This document shows, one piece after another, positions 16,366-25,043 of a stretch of DNA of 64,000 nucleotides. The DNA is from FEN-1073 sp963780865 (GTDB lineage Bacteria > Chloroflexota > Anaerolineae > Anaerolineales > RBG-16-64-43): NCBI GenBank assembly GCA_963780865.1, contig CAWADT010000006.1, forward strand, positions 62,001 through 126,000, in the 5' to 3' direction. The translations under genes were made by a program, and so were the position numbers. Each line of letters begins with the position of its first letter. Within the stretch, counting starts at the first letter, position 1. The notes under the pieces were generated by a model, which made no database searches, was not told the origin of the DNA, and worked only from the letters and a program-made list of their open reading frames with translations.

Positions 16366-18855
16366 CTATTCTTTGGGATGTTCGGCGTGCATCGTGCGCA
16401 ACGCCCACAAGGCTTCGAAGGCCGGGCTGCGCACGGAACTTTCGCCGTCGCTCAATCCCATGCACAAATCCTGAAGGAACCGGTTCTCGGCCATGGCACC
16501 GAGCGCTTCCACCGCGGCGGCCCGCTGGCGCGGTTCGCCCTCGCGGATCGCGCGCTCGAGCATGGCCAGGGTGGGCGCGCCAGGCGCGAGGCCCGTCTTT
16601 CGCTGTGCGGCAAACGACACCAGCCAGGGCAAATTCGCGGGGGATGGCATGGGAACCAGCGGGCTTTCGGATTCTCCATGCAGCCGTTCCACGGCCTGCG
16701 CGGCCGCCGACTTCACCGCCCACTGTCCGTCTTCTATCTGCACCCGTTCGAGGATTTCCAGCGCCCAGGGTTGTCCGGTGCGCGCCAGACCGAAGACCGC
16801 AGCGCGGCGGACCAGTAGTTCCGCGTCCTGGATGGCTTCCCGCAGGATGCCGTGCCCTTCGATCGGATCCAGGGATAGTCCCTCGGCGACGGCGCGGCGC
16901 AGATCGTCCTCGCCCTGAAGGAGGGTTTGGCCCAAGACGTCGATGGCGGCGTGGGAAGCGATCCGGCCGAGGGCCAGCGCGCCGGCCCAGCGCAACTCCC
17001 GCGAATCGGATTCCATTTGTTTGGAGAGCAGCTCCACAGCGCTCTGGTCGGCCATCGCCCCCAGGCCCAGCGCCGAAAGGATCCGTGCTTCCAGGTCGGA
17101 ATCCGGAGCAGAGAGAAGCTGCCGAAAAAGCTGGGTGGCGGATGAGTCGCGGCTGTTGAGGAATGCGGCCAGCGCCCGGGCGCGGAGCGGAAATGGCTGG
17201 CTGGGAGTGCGCACCACTTTCATCAACCGGCGGAAAACCTCCACGCGCCATCCGGCGGTGGGCGGGGCATCGCGCAGCCAGGCGGCCACGTGAAGCAGTT
17301 TCCAGCCGTCCTCCACCAGCGGCGGCATCCGCGGCTCGCCGGATGCGGCCTCGCCTTCCTTTATTAAGGTTGGCGTGAGCCGGGCCGAGACGAGCGTGGC
17401 GACGTCGGTTTGCGCCGCCAGCGCGGTAGCCGAAAGCTCCGCCAGAGGCGTGCGGGAGCTCGCGAGAAACGCCGGCAGGTTTGCCTCGTTGCCCAGGGCG
17501 AGGGAGGAAAGCCGCGCGGCGATGACGATGTGGCCGAAGCTGACCCGCCCGGCGGGCCGTTTGCGCAACACGCCATGCGTGATCATCTCATCGAAGAAAT
17601 CTTCCACGGGCGGGAGTGATTGTTCCGAATGCGGCCAGGCCAGCGCCATCGCGGTTTCCACTTGCTTGCGCGTGGGGGCGGAAATATTTTCGGCGATCAT
17701 CCCCCGCACCACCTGGGCCAGGGCTTCTTCGGCGGCCGGAGGCAGGTGGCGGGTGACGTAGGCTTGTTGGTCGGAAGCCGCCGTCGTTCCCTGCAAATCC
17801 CCGCTGAAGGCCGCCCAGGCTCGGAGGGTGATATCGAGCGGTGAAAGGCCAAGCGTTTGCCGGGAGAGCCAGCCGAGCAGCAATGCGGGATCCGCCTTTT
17901 CGGTCGTCTTCCGGTCCGAGACCACGATTTCCTGCCAGCGCTTCCCCCATTGTTCCAGGAACCTGCGATGATCCGCGGGCAGCCAGGGGGCCGGAGTGGC
18001 GACCGCGAACCCCATCGGCCGCCAGTGATTGATTTCCTCGGGATCGACCGTGATGATCAGCCGCGCCTTCGGATATTGGGCCATCAGCGAGCGGACCCAC
18101 TCGCGCACTTCGTCCTGGGCGGAGTAGGAGAGCTCGTCGACGGAATCCAGGAGCAGCAGCGAACCTTCGCTTTTTAGGTTGCCCTTCAAGTAAGGGGGAA
18201 TTTGAGACGCGGAAAGGGTGGAGGCGTAGTGCTGGATGGCCGACTCCAGCGGCACGAGCGCATCTTTGGTTGAATTCGGCAGGGTCAGATCGTGCGCGTT
18301 AACATAGAATAGCGATTTGGGAATTCCGGCGGCCGGGGCGCCCGTCTCCACCGACCGGCGCAACCACTCGAGGGTCAACGCGGCGAGCACGGTCGACTTG
18401 CCGCTTCCCGGCAGACCGGCCAGGAGAAGTTGCGGTTTGAGCGAAAGCAACTGCGTGACGGGGATTCCGACCGTGCCGTACGATTCGGCGAGCTGCGGCC
18501 AATCGGGTGCGAAGGGGAAGAGGGTCGGCGCGTCGTATTCCGGGGGCTGGTCCGGATCCAAAGGCGGCGGAGCGGCGAGAAGGCGCGGCGGAAGCAGGAT
18601 CTCTTCCAGCGCAAACAGGTGGGTGACCATGTGCGACGATTGGGCCCACCGCATCAGGTCGTTGCGATACCCCTGGGCTGCCGTGGTGGTTAAAGCTTCC
18701 AGGGCGGTCCGGTAGGATTCCCCCATGGCTTCCCGGAACGATGCGATCCGCGGGCGGAGCCGGAAGAGCACGAAGGCCAGCAGGACGGCGAGGAGGAATC
18801 CGATCCAAAAGGAAAGCGAATCAAATCGCCAGTCGGTGAGGAATTTCATGCTCAT
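16366..18855 (-). CDS. Membrane-anchored NACHT NTPase with HEAT-like repeats
   Basis: 829 residues. One N-terminal helix (FWIGFLLAVLLAFVLF), then a NACHT-type P-loop ATPase with Walker A GLPGSGKSTVLAAL near residue 150, Walker B LLLLDSVDELS and a sensor region LIITVDPEE. The C-terminal ~300 residues are Ala/Leu-rich HEAT-like helices (ILSALGLGAMADQSAVELL, WAGALALGRIASHAAIDVL, VRRAAVFGLARTGQPWALEI). NACHT proteins are signal-transduction or defence switches; the trigger here is unknown. ATG 18855 overlaps the stop of the zinc-ribbon gene (ATGA), so the two are translationally coupled. Confidence 0.8.
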   Translation of the reverse strand: MSMKFLTDWRFDSLSFWIGFLLAVLLAFVLFRLRPRIASFREAMGESYRTALEALTTTAAQGYRNDLMRWAQSSHMVTHLFALEEILLPPRLLAAPPPLDPDQPPEYDAPTLFPFAPDWPQLAESYGTVGIPVTQLLSLKPQLLLAGLPGSGKSTVLAALTLEWLRRSVETGAPAAGIPKSLFYVNAHDLTLPNSTKDALVPLESAIQHYASTLSASQIPPYLKGNLKSEGSLLLLDSVDELSYSAQDEVREWVRSLMAQYPKARLIITVDPEEINHWRPMGFAVATPAPWLPADHRRFLEQWGKRWQEIVVSDRKTTEKADPALLLGWLSRQTLGLSPLDITLRAWAAFSGDLQGTTAASDQQAYVTRHLPPAAEEALAQVVRGMIAENISAPTRKQVETAMALAWPHSEQSLPPVEDFFDEMITHGVLRKRPAGRVSFGHIVIAARLSSLALGNEANLPAFLASSRTPLAELSATALAAQTDVATLVSARLTPTLIKEGEAASGEPRMPPLVEDGWKLLHVAAWLRDAPPTAGWRVEVFRRLMKVVRTPSQPFPLRARALAAFLNSRDSSATQLFRQLLSAPDSDLEARILSALGLGAMADQSAVELLSKQMESDSRELRWAGALALGRIASHAAIDVLGQTLLQGEDDLRRAVAEGLSLDPIEGHGILREAIQDAELLVRRAAVFGLARTGQPWALEILERVQIEDGQWAVKSAAAQAVERLHGESESPLVPMPSPANLPWLVSFAAQRKTGLAPGAPTLAMLERAIREGEPRQRAAAVEALGAMAENRFLQDLCMGLSDGESSVRSPAFEALWALRTMHAEHPKE

Positions 18856-19553
18856 CCCAAGTAGAGGATCCGCCCGCAATTACCGCATTGAATGATTTCC
18901 TGCCCGGAACGGGCGGAGTCGACGCGCGCCGAAGAGGGGGCCACCCCGCAGGCGCCGCAGGCTCCGCTTTCAAACCGGACGACGGCCATTCCGTGCTTGC
19001 TCCGCCGCAGGGCGGAATATCTTTCCAGGTCTTCCGGAGTCACCGCGGAAACGGCCGCTTCCCGCTGGTATCCAATCGTCTCGAGGGTGGATTGCACAAC
19101 GGCTCGTTCCGCGAGCAGCTTCTCGTCCAGTCCGGACCGCAACCGCTCCTGCTCCTCCCGCGCCGCTTGCGCGGCGGCCACGGCTTTCTCGGATTCTTCG
19201 CACCGCATCATCGATTGCAATTGCCGTTCCTCAAGCACCGCGAGGTACCGGCGCAACGAGGCGGATTCCTCTTGCACTTCCTGCAATTCCTTGGGGTTGC
19301 TCACGCCGCCGCCGTACAGCGTTTTATCGGTTTCCGCTATCCGCTGCTGCTGGCTCCGGGTTTCTTCCTCGGTTCGATGAAGATCCTTTTTCGCGTCGTC
19401 CCACAGGGCGCGCGCGGCTTCCTCCTCCGCTTGCGCGCGGTCCAGATCCGGATGCTGCTTGAGGCCCGTCTCGATATCCGACAGCCGCGCCTGATGGGAA
19501 TCGATTTGACTGTCCAGGGTTTGCAATCGGAAAAGGTTGGAAATACGCGTCAC
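18852..19553 (-). CDS. Coiled-coil protein with C-terminal C4 zinc ribbon (DUF164/CdsZ-like)
   Basis: 233 residues from GTG 19553. About 175 residues of heptad-rich helix (LFRLQTLDSQIDSHQ onward) end in a zinc ribbon with CGACG and CGNCGRILYLG. This is the arrangement of the DUF164 zinc-ribbon family, proposed to be nucleic-acid or chaperone-type adaptors. A TATAAT box ends seven bases before the GTG and there is no ribosome-binding site, so the message is probably leaderless. First gene of a coupled unit with the NACHT ATPase; an earlier TTG (19583) lies inside the -35 box and is rejected. Confidence 0.8.
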   Translation of the reverse strand: MTRISNLFRLQTLDSQIDSHQARLSDIETGLKQHPDLDRAQAEEEAARALWDDAKKDLHRTEEETRSQQQRIAETDKTLYGGGVSNPKELQEVQEESASLRRYLAVLEERQLQSMMRCEESEKAVAAAQAAREEQERLRSGLDEKLLAERAVVQSTLETIGYQREAAVSAVTPEDLERYSALRRSKHGMAVVRFESGACGACGVAPSSARVDSARSGQEIIQCGNCGRILYLG

Positions 19554-19560
19554 GGGTTGA

Positions 19561-19588
19561 ATTATAGGGCAAAAAGGAAGCAAGTCAA
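19561..19588 (-). promoter_or_regulatory. Promoter for zinc-ribbon/NACHT unit, leaderless
   Basis: Reading on the minus strand, TTGACT (19588-19583), a 16-base spacer and TATAAT (19566-19561). The GTG start is at 19553, so transcription should begin at or next to the start codon. Confidence 0.75.
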
Positions 19589-19604
19589 CACGCGCCCGGT
19601 TGGA

Positions 19605-19633
19605 TTGACCTGACTTTTTCCGGGCGGTACAAT
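19605..19633 (+). promoter_or_regulatory. Promoter for DUF3048 lipoprotein gene
   Basis: TTGACC (19605-19610), 17-base spacer, TACAAT (19628-19633), followed by the ribosome-binding site CCGGAGG and ATG 19663. It is arranged back to back with the minus-strand promoter 16 bases away, so the two could be co-regulated. Confidence 0.7.
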
Positions 19634-19662
19634 CCGGACGGTTTTGCTACCGGAGGCAAAGA

Positions 19663-20892
19663 ATGAACCAACCCAAACAGGTATTCCTTCGCCGATGCGC
19701 CCCCTTGCTCCTGATCCTTCTGGCGCAGGCGTGCAATCTCGGAGTACGGCGTCCCGCGTCCACCCTGCTGCCCTTCTCCACCGCAGAATCATCCACTCCG
19801 GGGAGCAGTGCGACGGAAACGTTGCCGGCAGTCGCCGCTTCCACCGCGACACCGACCCCTATCCCTCCCACCCCGACCCAGACGCCGATCCCCCTGGTGT
19901 ATCCGGTCGGCCCCTCGGGGTTCCCTTCCAACGTCGATCCCCTCACGGGGCTTGTGGTGAGCGACCCGTCGCTCCTGGATCGCAGGCCGCTGGCCATCAA
20001 GGTTTCGAATTTTCCGCGCACGGCGCGGCCGCAGGCCGGACTCTCGAAGGCGGACATCCTCTGGGAGTTCTATACCGAATTCGGCAATACGCGCTGGATT
20101 GCGATGTTCTATGGCCAGGACGCCGATAAGGTGGGACCGATCCGTTCGGCGCGCGTGCTGGATACGCGGATCGTGCCGTTGTACGACGCCATCCTGGTCC
20201 ACGTTCAAGCGTACGAAACCGTGTGGACGGAGATCAGCAAATCCGGGATCGATACGATCAATGAGTTCCCGGCTTCGTGTCCCGCCATCTGCCGCGATAC
20301 GACCGAACCGGTCGTTGAGAACAGCGCCTTCGGGAATACCGTCGAACTGACGAAATACGCCAAACGGATCGGGATGCTCTCCGGCGGACGGCCCACCCTC
20401 GACGGGATGGTGTTCGATCCGGCGGCGCCGGCGGGAGCCGATCCCTCCACCGGGGTATGGCTTTTCTTTTCATCCTCCGCCATGGCGCAATGGAAATACG
20501 ACCCCTCCAGCGGCCGCTACCTCCGGCTTTCCGAGCGAGATCCCTCCGGCGTGATGATTCCACTCACCGACCGGACCACCGGTGCGCAACTCGCGGTGGA
20601 CAACGTGCTCATCCTGGATGTGAATATCTTCGGTTACTCCGGGAAGACGGGCAACGGAGAGCAATTCGACATGGACCTCTCGTCGTCCGGAACGGGATTT
20701 TTCTACCGGGACGGCGTCGTTGTGCAGGGCAAGTGGAAGAGCGGGGGTCCCAACGCCCCGCTTCAATTCGTCGATAAAAACGGCAACCCGTATGCGCTGC
20801 ACCCCGGCACGACCTACATCGCCATTCTCGGGAACGGCTCCACGGGCGGCCGCACAGCCTCGACGGAATACCGCTTCTTCAATGTGCCGTAA
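19663..20892 (+). CDS. DUF3048 (YerB-like) lipoprotein
   Basis: 409 residues. A lipoprotein signal peptide (LLLILLAQAC, lipid Cys at residue 24) is followed by a Thr/Pro-rich linker and the DUF3048 N- and C-terminal domains (NVDPLTGL, RRPLAIKVSNFPRTARPQAG, DKVGPIRSARVLD, then QWKYDPSSGRYLR and a C-terminal barrel). The biochemical role of YerB/DUF3048 is not established; the protein acts at the outer face of the membrane. The start has a good CCGGAGG site. A degraded paralogue lies just downstream, so this is a tandem duplication. Confidence 0.88.
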   Translation: MNQPKQVFLRRCAPLLLILLAQACNLGVRRPASTLLPFSTAESSTPGSSATETLPAVAASTATPTPIPPTPTQTPIPLVYPVGPSGFPSNVDPLTGLVVSDPSLLDRRPLAIKVSNFPRTARPQAGLSKADILWEFYTEFGNTRWIAMFYGQDADKVGPIRSARVLDTRIVPLYDAILVHVQAYETVWTEISKSGIDTINEFPASCPAICRDTTEPVVENSAFGNTVELTKYAKRIGMLSGGRPTLDGMVFDPAAPAGADPSTGVWLFFSSSAMAQWKYDPSSGRYLRLSERDPSGVMIPLTDRTTGAQLAVDNVLILDVNIFGYSGKTGNGEQFDMDLSSSGTGFFYRDGVVVQGKWKSGGPNAPLQFVDKNGNPYALHPGTTYIAILGNGSTGGRTASTEYRFFNVP

Positions 20893-21034
20893 TCGGAGCC
20901 CACGGTCGGTATAAACAACACGTAAATTCGCGGATCCTCGCTTCCCGAGGGATGAAAACGAAGCCGCCCCCGGACGTTTTTCGCTCCCCGTATTTCCGCG
21001 CCATGGTGTACAAAGAAGGAAAGAGACTCGAAAA

Positions 21035-22274
21035 ATGGACATCCGCTTTTTGATCACGCCTGCGCCACCCAGGGAGCGGGGGGAGTTCGGTTTTCGCGCG
21101 CTGGAGCGAAGTTTTTTTTTGTGGGGAGCCGTTGGATTCTTTGCCTTGGCGGGTTGCAGTTCGCCTGCACGCGCGAGCGTGGCCACACCCACTCTCCACC
21201 GAATCGGTTTTGGATTCGGCTACCCCGACCGCGGCTGCCGCGTTTACTCCCACGGACGCATTAACCCTCACCGAAACCCAAACTCCAACCCCGTCCCAGA
21301 CCAGCACGCCGGCGATCCTCAATCCCCTCACCGGCCTTCCGGTTTCCGACGCTTCCCTGATCGAGCGGCGTCCGCTGGCGATTAAGGTCTCCAACTTTCC
21401 GCGCACGGCCCGGCCGCAAGCCGGGCTTTCCTATGCGGACTTGCTGTTCGAGTTCTACCAGGAATATGGATTGACCCGCTGGCACGCGATTTACCTCAGC
21501 CGGGACGCCGATAAGGTCGGCCCGATCCGTTCCGGCCGGAGAATCGATGTGCCCTTGATGCGGGCGTACCAATCCATGCTGACCTTCTGCGCCGAGTACG
21601 ACACCACCTGGGATTACATGGACGAGGAAGGAGTCCGCAATCTCCTGTTGTATTACGGGCCGGTCGGCCCGCCGGCCATGTGGCGGGATAATTCCCAGAT
21701 CCCCATCAACGGCATCTACGGAAATACCGCCGAGCTTCGCAAAGCGGCCAAATACCTGAAAATCCCCGACATCAATCCGGATCTCGGGGGAATGGTTTTC
21801 TCCGAGACGCCGCCCGCGATGAGCGGTCCGGGCGACTCGCTCCAGGTGAGATTCCTCGCCGATACGGCGATCGCCCAGTGGCGCTACAACCCCGACGACG
21901 GAAAATAATACCGCTGGTCCGAGACCGACAATGGCTCGATGGCGCCGCTCCTGGACCGGGACACAGGGCAGCAGCTCTCCGTCTCCAACTTGATCGTGGT
22001 CTACGTCAATTACATCCAGCGCAACGGGGACCAGATCTACGAATTGGAATTGTTCGGCGGCGGCAAGGCGATGTTCTTCCGGGACGGGAAGGAATTGGAC
22101 GGTATCTGGCGGCTCCCGAAACTCGATCGGCCGCTGCAATTCTTCGGACCGGATGGACCCTATGATCAAAAACCGGGCGTGTCGTGGATCGTCCTGGTGG
22201 AAGATTCTTCGACCGAATCCCAGACCGGCGGGGATTGGACCGTTAAATTCGGCCAGCCGACGATGGGAACGTAG
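21035..22274 (+). pseudogene. Degraded DUF3048 lipoprotein paralogue (frameshift plus nonsense codon)
   Basis: ATG 21035 (AGGAAAGAG upstream) starts a lipoprotein signal with FFALAGCSS. Near 21190-21210 the signal frame ends and the domain frame begins (STESVLDSATPTAA), implying an extra base. The body matches the intact neighbour (RRPLAIKVSNFPRTARPQAG, DKVGPIRSGRRID). At 21906 a TAA interrupts NPDDGK-YRWSETDNG where the neighbour has a Tyr-type residue; after it the frame resumes to 22274 (LIVVYVNYIQRNGD, MFFRDGKELDGIW). Two independent lesions suggest a true pseudogene, although one could be a sequencing error. The fragments 21132-21908 and 21909-22274 may be called separately. Confidence 0.75.
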
Positions 22275-22312
22275 ACTGCCGAAATTGAATTTTTTTGTTC
22301 GCTGGAAATAAT

Positions 22313-22630
22313 CTGTACGCGGATTACCCCCGCTTCGCAAGGGCAGCCCCTGCGCGGAAAATTCCTGGTGGAAAATACCAGCCGCCTATTCATAAAAAGT
22401 TGACATTGCGAGCGACCGCCTGCCCTCGTGTACTTCGGGGGAAGGGAGGGAAACCCGCCCCGGCAAGCCCGCCGGGTGGGCCGGGGCAATCTCGCTGTTC
22501 GCGTTGGAAAGCCCAGATTGCTTCGCCCGCCCCGGTTGGGGTGGGCCGGGGTCGCTTCGCTCCCCCGGCCTCGCGGCGAAGCCGGGGCGGGGCTCGCAAT
22601 GACAAACTCAGACTTTTTCAACATCCCATT
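22313..22630. repeat. GC-rich dispersed repeat related to the 61.2-kb element
   Basis: 22455-22487 is a near-perfect inverse copy of about 61307-61340 (core GGGCTTGCCGGGGCGGG in inverse). The stretch ends with GACTTTTTCAACATCCC (about 22610-22626), resembling the MITE-like right ends at 6337 and 61341. One ATCCGTG-type arm (CTGTACGCGGATT) lies at 22315. The whole gap 22275-22733 has no gene I can support. Confidence 0.5.
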
Positions 22631-22733
22631 AATTGTTTTTTATCCACGTAATCCGGTTTAATACCGGCCCGGGGAATGCGCAAGGCCATCCGAGAAATCC
22701 GCGTTTCGTTTTTTTTTCGGTCGTCTACGAAAC

Positions 22734-24935
22734 TCAGGTGGGAATTTCCTGCGACGAATCGCCGATCGGCGGGAAGGGGTTTCGGATCGCGGGCAGGTAT
22801 AAATCGCGCACGTATTCCTTGAGCATCCGGCGGGTGTTAAAAGTTGGCGCGATGGTGCGGATGGATTCCTTGATCCGCGCAATCCACTCCAACGGGATGT
22901 TTTCGGCCGAGCGGTTTTCGTAATACAGGGGAACGATTTCGTCTTCGAGGAGCGAGAAAAGCGATTCCGTATCCTGAGCGTTTTGGGTTTCGGCGGTCTG
23001 GTCTTGAATATCCTCCCCGATCGCCCAGCCGTTCCGTCCGTTAAATCCCTCGCGCCACCAGCCATCGAGTACGGAAAAATTCAGCGCCCCGTTCAGGGCG
23101 GCTTTTTGCCCGCTGGTCCCCGAGGCTTCCAGGGGCCGCAGCGGCGTGTTCAACCAGACGTCCACTCCCTGGACCAGGTAGCGGGCGAGATCGAGATCGT
23201 AATCTTCGAGAAAAATAAAACGCCCGCCGGATTCAAACCGTTTGGCAAACTGATACACCTCTTGCAGCAGGCGCTTGGCGGGGTCGTCGGCCGGGTGCGC
23301 TTTCCCCGCAAAAATGATCTGCACCGGAAGGTTGGGATGATTCAGGAGAGAGAGCAGACGCTCCGGCTGCTGCAACAGCAACCCGGCCCGTTTGTAAATC
23401 GTAAACCGGCGGGCAAAGCCGATGGTCAGCATGTTGGGATCCAGCAGCACCCCGGCGTTGACCACCTGGATCGGATGCAGCTTTCCCGACAGCCACTGTT
23501 TGCGCGAGCGGTCGCGGATATGGGCCGCCAGGCGCCGCTTGAGATGGATCCGCGCCTCCCAAAGCTTCTCGTCGGGAATATCCGCAATGCGATCCCAGAC
23601 GGTTTGTTCGTCCATCCGGTCGCGCCATTCGTCGCCCAGATATTTATCGAACAGGTATCCCATCCGGCGCGCGAGCCAGGTTTCGGTGTGGATCCCGTTG
23701 GTGATGTGGCGGATCGGCACCTTGTCCTCCGGAAGCTCCGGCCAGAGGTGGTTGTACATTTTGCGCGCCACCCGGCCGTGAATTTCGGAGACTCCGTTGG
23801 CATGGCTTGACAGGTGCAGGGCGAGCACCGGCATGCTGAAGGTTTCCCCCCAGGATTGTTTATGGCGCGCGAGGTTGATGAAGGCTTCGCGATCCAGACC
23901 CAGCTGCGGCCAGTACTTCGAAAAGAATTTGTCCATCAACCAGAGCGGAAATTCATCCGCTCCGGCCGGGACGGGGGTATGCGTGGTGAAGATGGTTGTC
24001 TTCTTCACCATCTCCATCGCTTCCGGAAAGCTCCGTCCGGCGGCGACGTATTCGCGGGTGCGCTCGAGGAGCGCGAAGCTCGAATGCCCCTCGTTGAGGT
24101 GCCACGCGGTGGGGTTGTACCCCAGCGCGCGCAGCGCGCGCACGCCGCCGATCCCCAGGATGATCTCCTGCGAAATCCTCTGCTCCAGTTCGCTGGTGTA
24201 CAGGCGGGCGGTGAGTTCGCGGTCCGCGGGCGAGTTGCTCTCGACGTTGCTGTCCAGAAGGTAGAGCGGAACGCGCCCCACCCGCACCTGCCAGAGCCGG
24301 GCAGCCACGTCGCGTTCGGGAAGCGCGACGCTGATGGTGAGAGGATCGCCGTTGCGCCCGATCACCGGCCAGACCGGAAGGTTGGCGAAATCGAGCGGCT
24401 CGTACAGCGCCTCCTGCCAGCCGTCTTCGGTGATGCTTTGTCGAAAGTATCCCAGCGTGTATAGAAAGCCCAACCCCACCAGGGGAATGCCCAAGTCGCT
24501 GGCTTCTTTAATATGGTCACCGGCCAGAACTCCCAGGCCGCCTGCGTAGCCTTGAATGGATTCGTGCAATCCATATTCGGTGGAAATATAGGCGATCGGC
24601 CGGTTGAGGAGGTCGGGGTTCTCCCGCTGGTACCAGGTTTTCGAGGTGCTCAAATAATGGTCGAAGAGCTCCATCACCCGGTCGTAGCTCTGCAGATAAT
24701 CCACGTTGGAAATGGCCGCGTTCAGCTGGGGGCGCTTCACCTGGCGAAGGAATTGGACCGGATTGTGATGGACTTCCTCCCACAGGGAGAAGTCGATCCG
24801 GCTGAAGAGGCTTTGCGCTTCCGGATGCCACGTCCAGCGCAGGTTGTACGCTAGGTCCGGCAATCGAACGATTCGTTTGGGAAGCGAGAGCTCCTTGGCG
24901 ATAGGGGGCTCGATCCCGAGGAAATCTTCAAGCAT
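22734..24935 (-). CDS. glgP: Alpha-glucan phosphorylase, short type
   Basis: 733 residues. Phosphorolyses alpha-1,4-glucan to glucose-1-phosphate using PLP. Signatures are AYISTEYGLHESIQGYAGGLGVLAGDHIKEASDLG, here split over residues ~105-140, HLNEGHSSF, THTPVPAGADEF, FARRFTIYKRAGLLL and the PLP-site EASGTSGQKAALNGALN with its Lys. It belongs to the shorter phosphorylase group found in thermophiles, Actinobacteria and Chloroflexota. ATG 24935 follows GGAGAG at ideal spacing; the longer frame to 24980 overlaps nothing but lacks homology. Confidence 0.93.
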   Translation of the reverse strand: MLEDFLGIEPPIAKELSLPKRIVRLPDLAYNLRWTWHPEAQSLFSRIDFSLWEEVHHNPVQFLRQVKRPQLNAAISNVDYLQSYDRVMELFDHYLSTSKTWYQRENPDLLNRPIAYISTEYGLHESIQGYAGGLGVLAGDHIKEASDLGIPLVGLGFLYTLGYFRQSITEDGWQEALYEPLDFANLPVWPVIGRNGDPLTISVALPERDVAARLWQVRVGRVPLYLLDSNVESNSPADRELTARLYTSELEQRISQEIILGIGGVRALRALGYNPTAWHLNEGHSSFALLERTREYVAAGRSFPEAMEMVKKTTIFTTHTPVPAGADEFPLWLMDKFFSKYWPQLGLDREAFINLARHKQSWGETFSMPVLALHLSSHANGVSEIHGRVARKMYNHLWPELPEDKVPIRHITNGIHTETWLARRMGYLFDKYLGDEWRDRMDEQTVWDRIADIPDEKLWEARIHLKRRLAAHIRDRSRKQWLSGKLHPIQVVNAGVLLDPNMLTIGFARRFTIYKRAGLLLQQPERLLSLLNHPNLPVQIIFAGKAHPADDPAKRLLQEVYQFAKRFESGGRFIFLEDYDLDLARYLVQGVDVWLNTPLRPLEASGTSGQKAALNGALNFSVLDGWWREGFNGRNGWAIGEDIQDQTAETQNAQDTESLFSLLEDEIVPLYYENRSAENIPLEWIARIKESIRTIAPTFNTRRMLKEYVRDLYLPAIRNPFPPIGDSSQEIPT

Positions 24936-25043
24936 TGGTCTCTCCAGTCCTATCCGCGAGGGAAATCTATTCCCACCCACTCGGGAAAGGAGAAATGGAC
25001 GGGTAATATATCACACGGGCGCCGATTTCGCAGCCCGGATGGA

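Noticed and set aside
15986..17251. 421-codon frame overlapping the NACHT gene
   Set aside because: Pro/Arg/Ser/Gly-rich shadow; the overlapping frame has P-loop and HEAT features.
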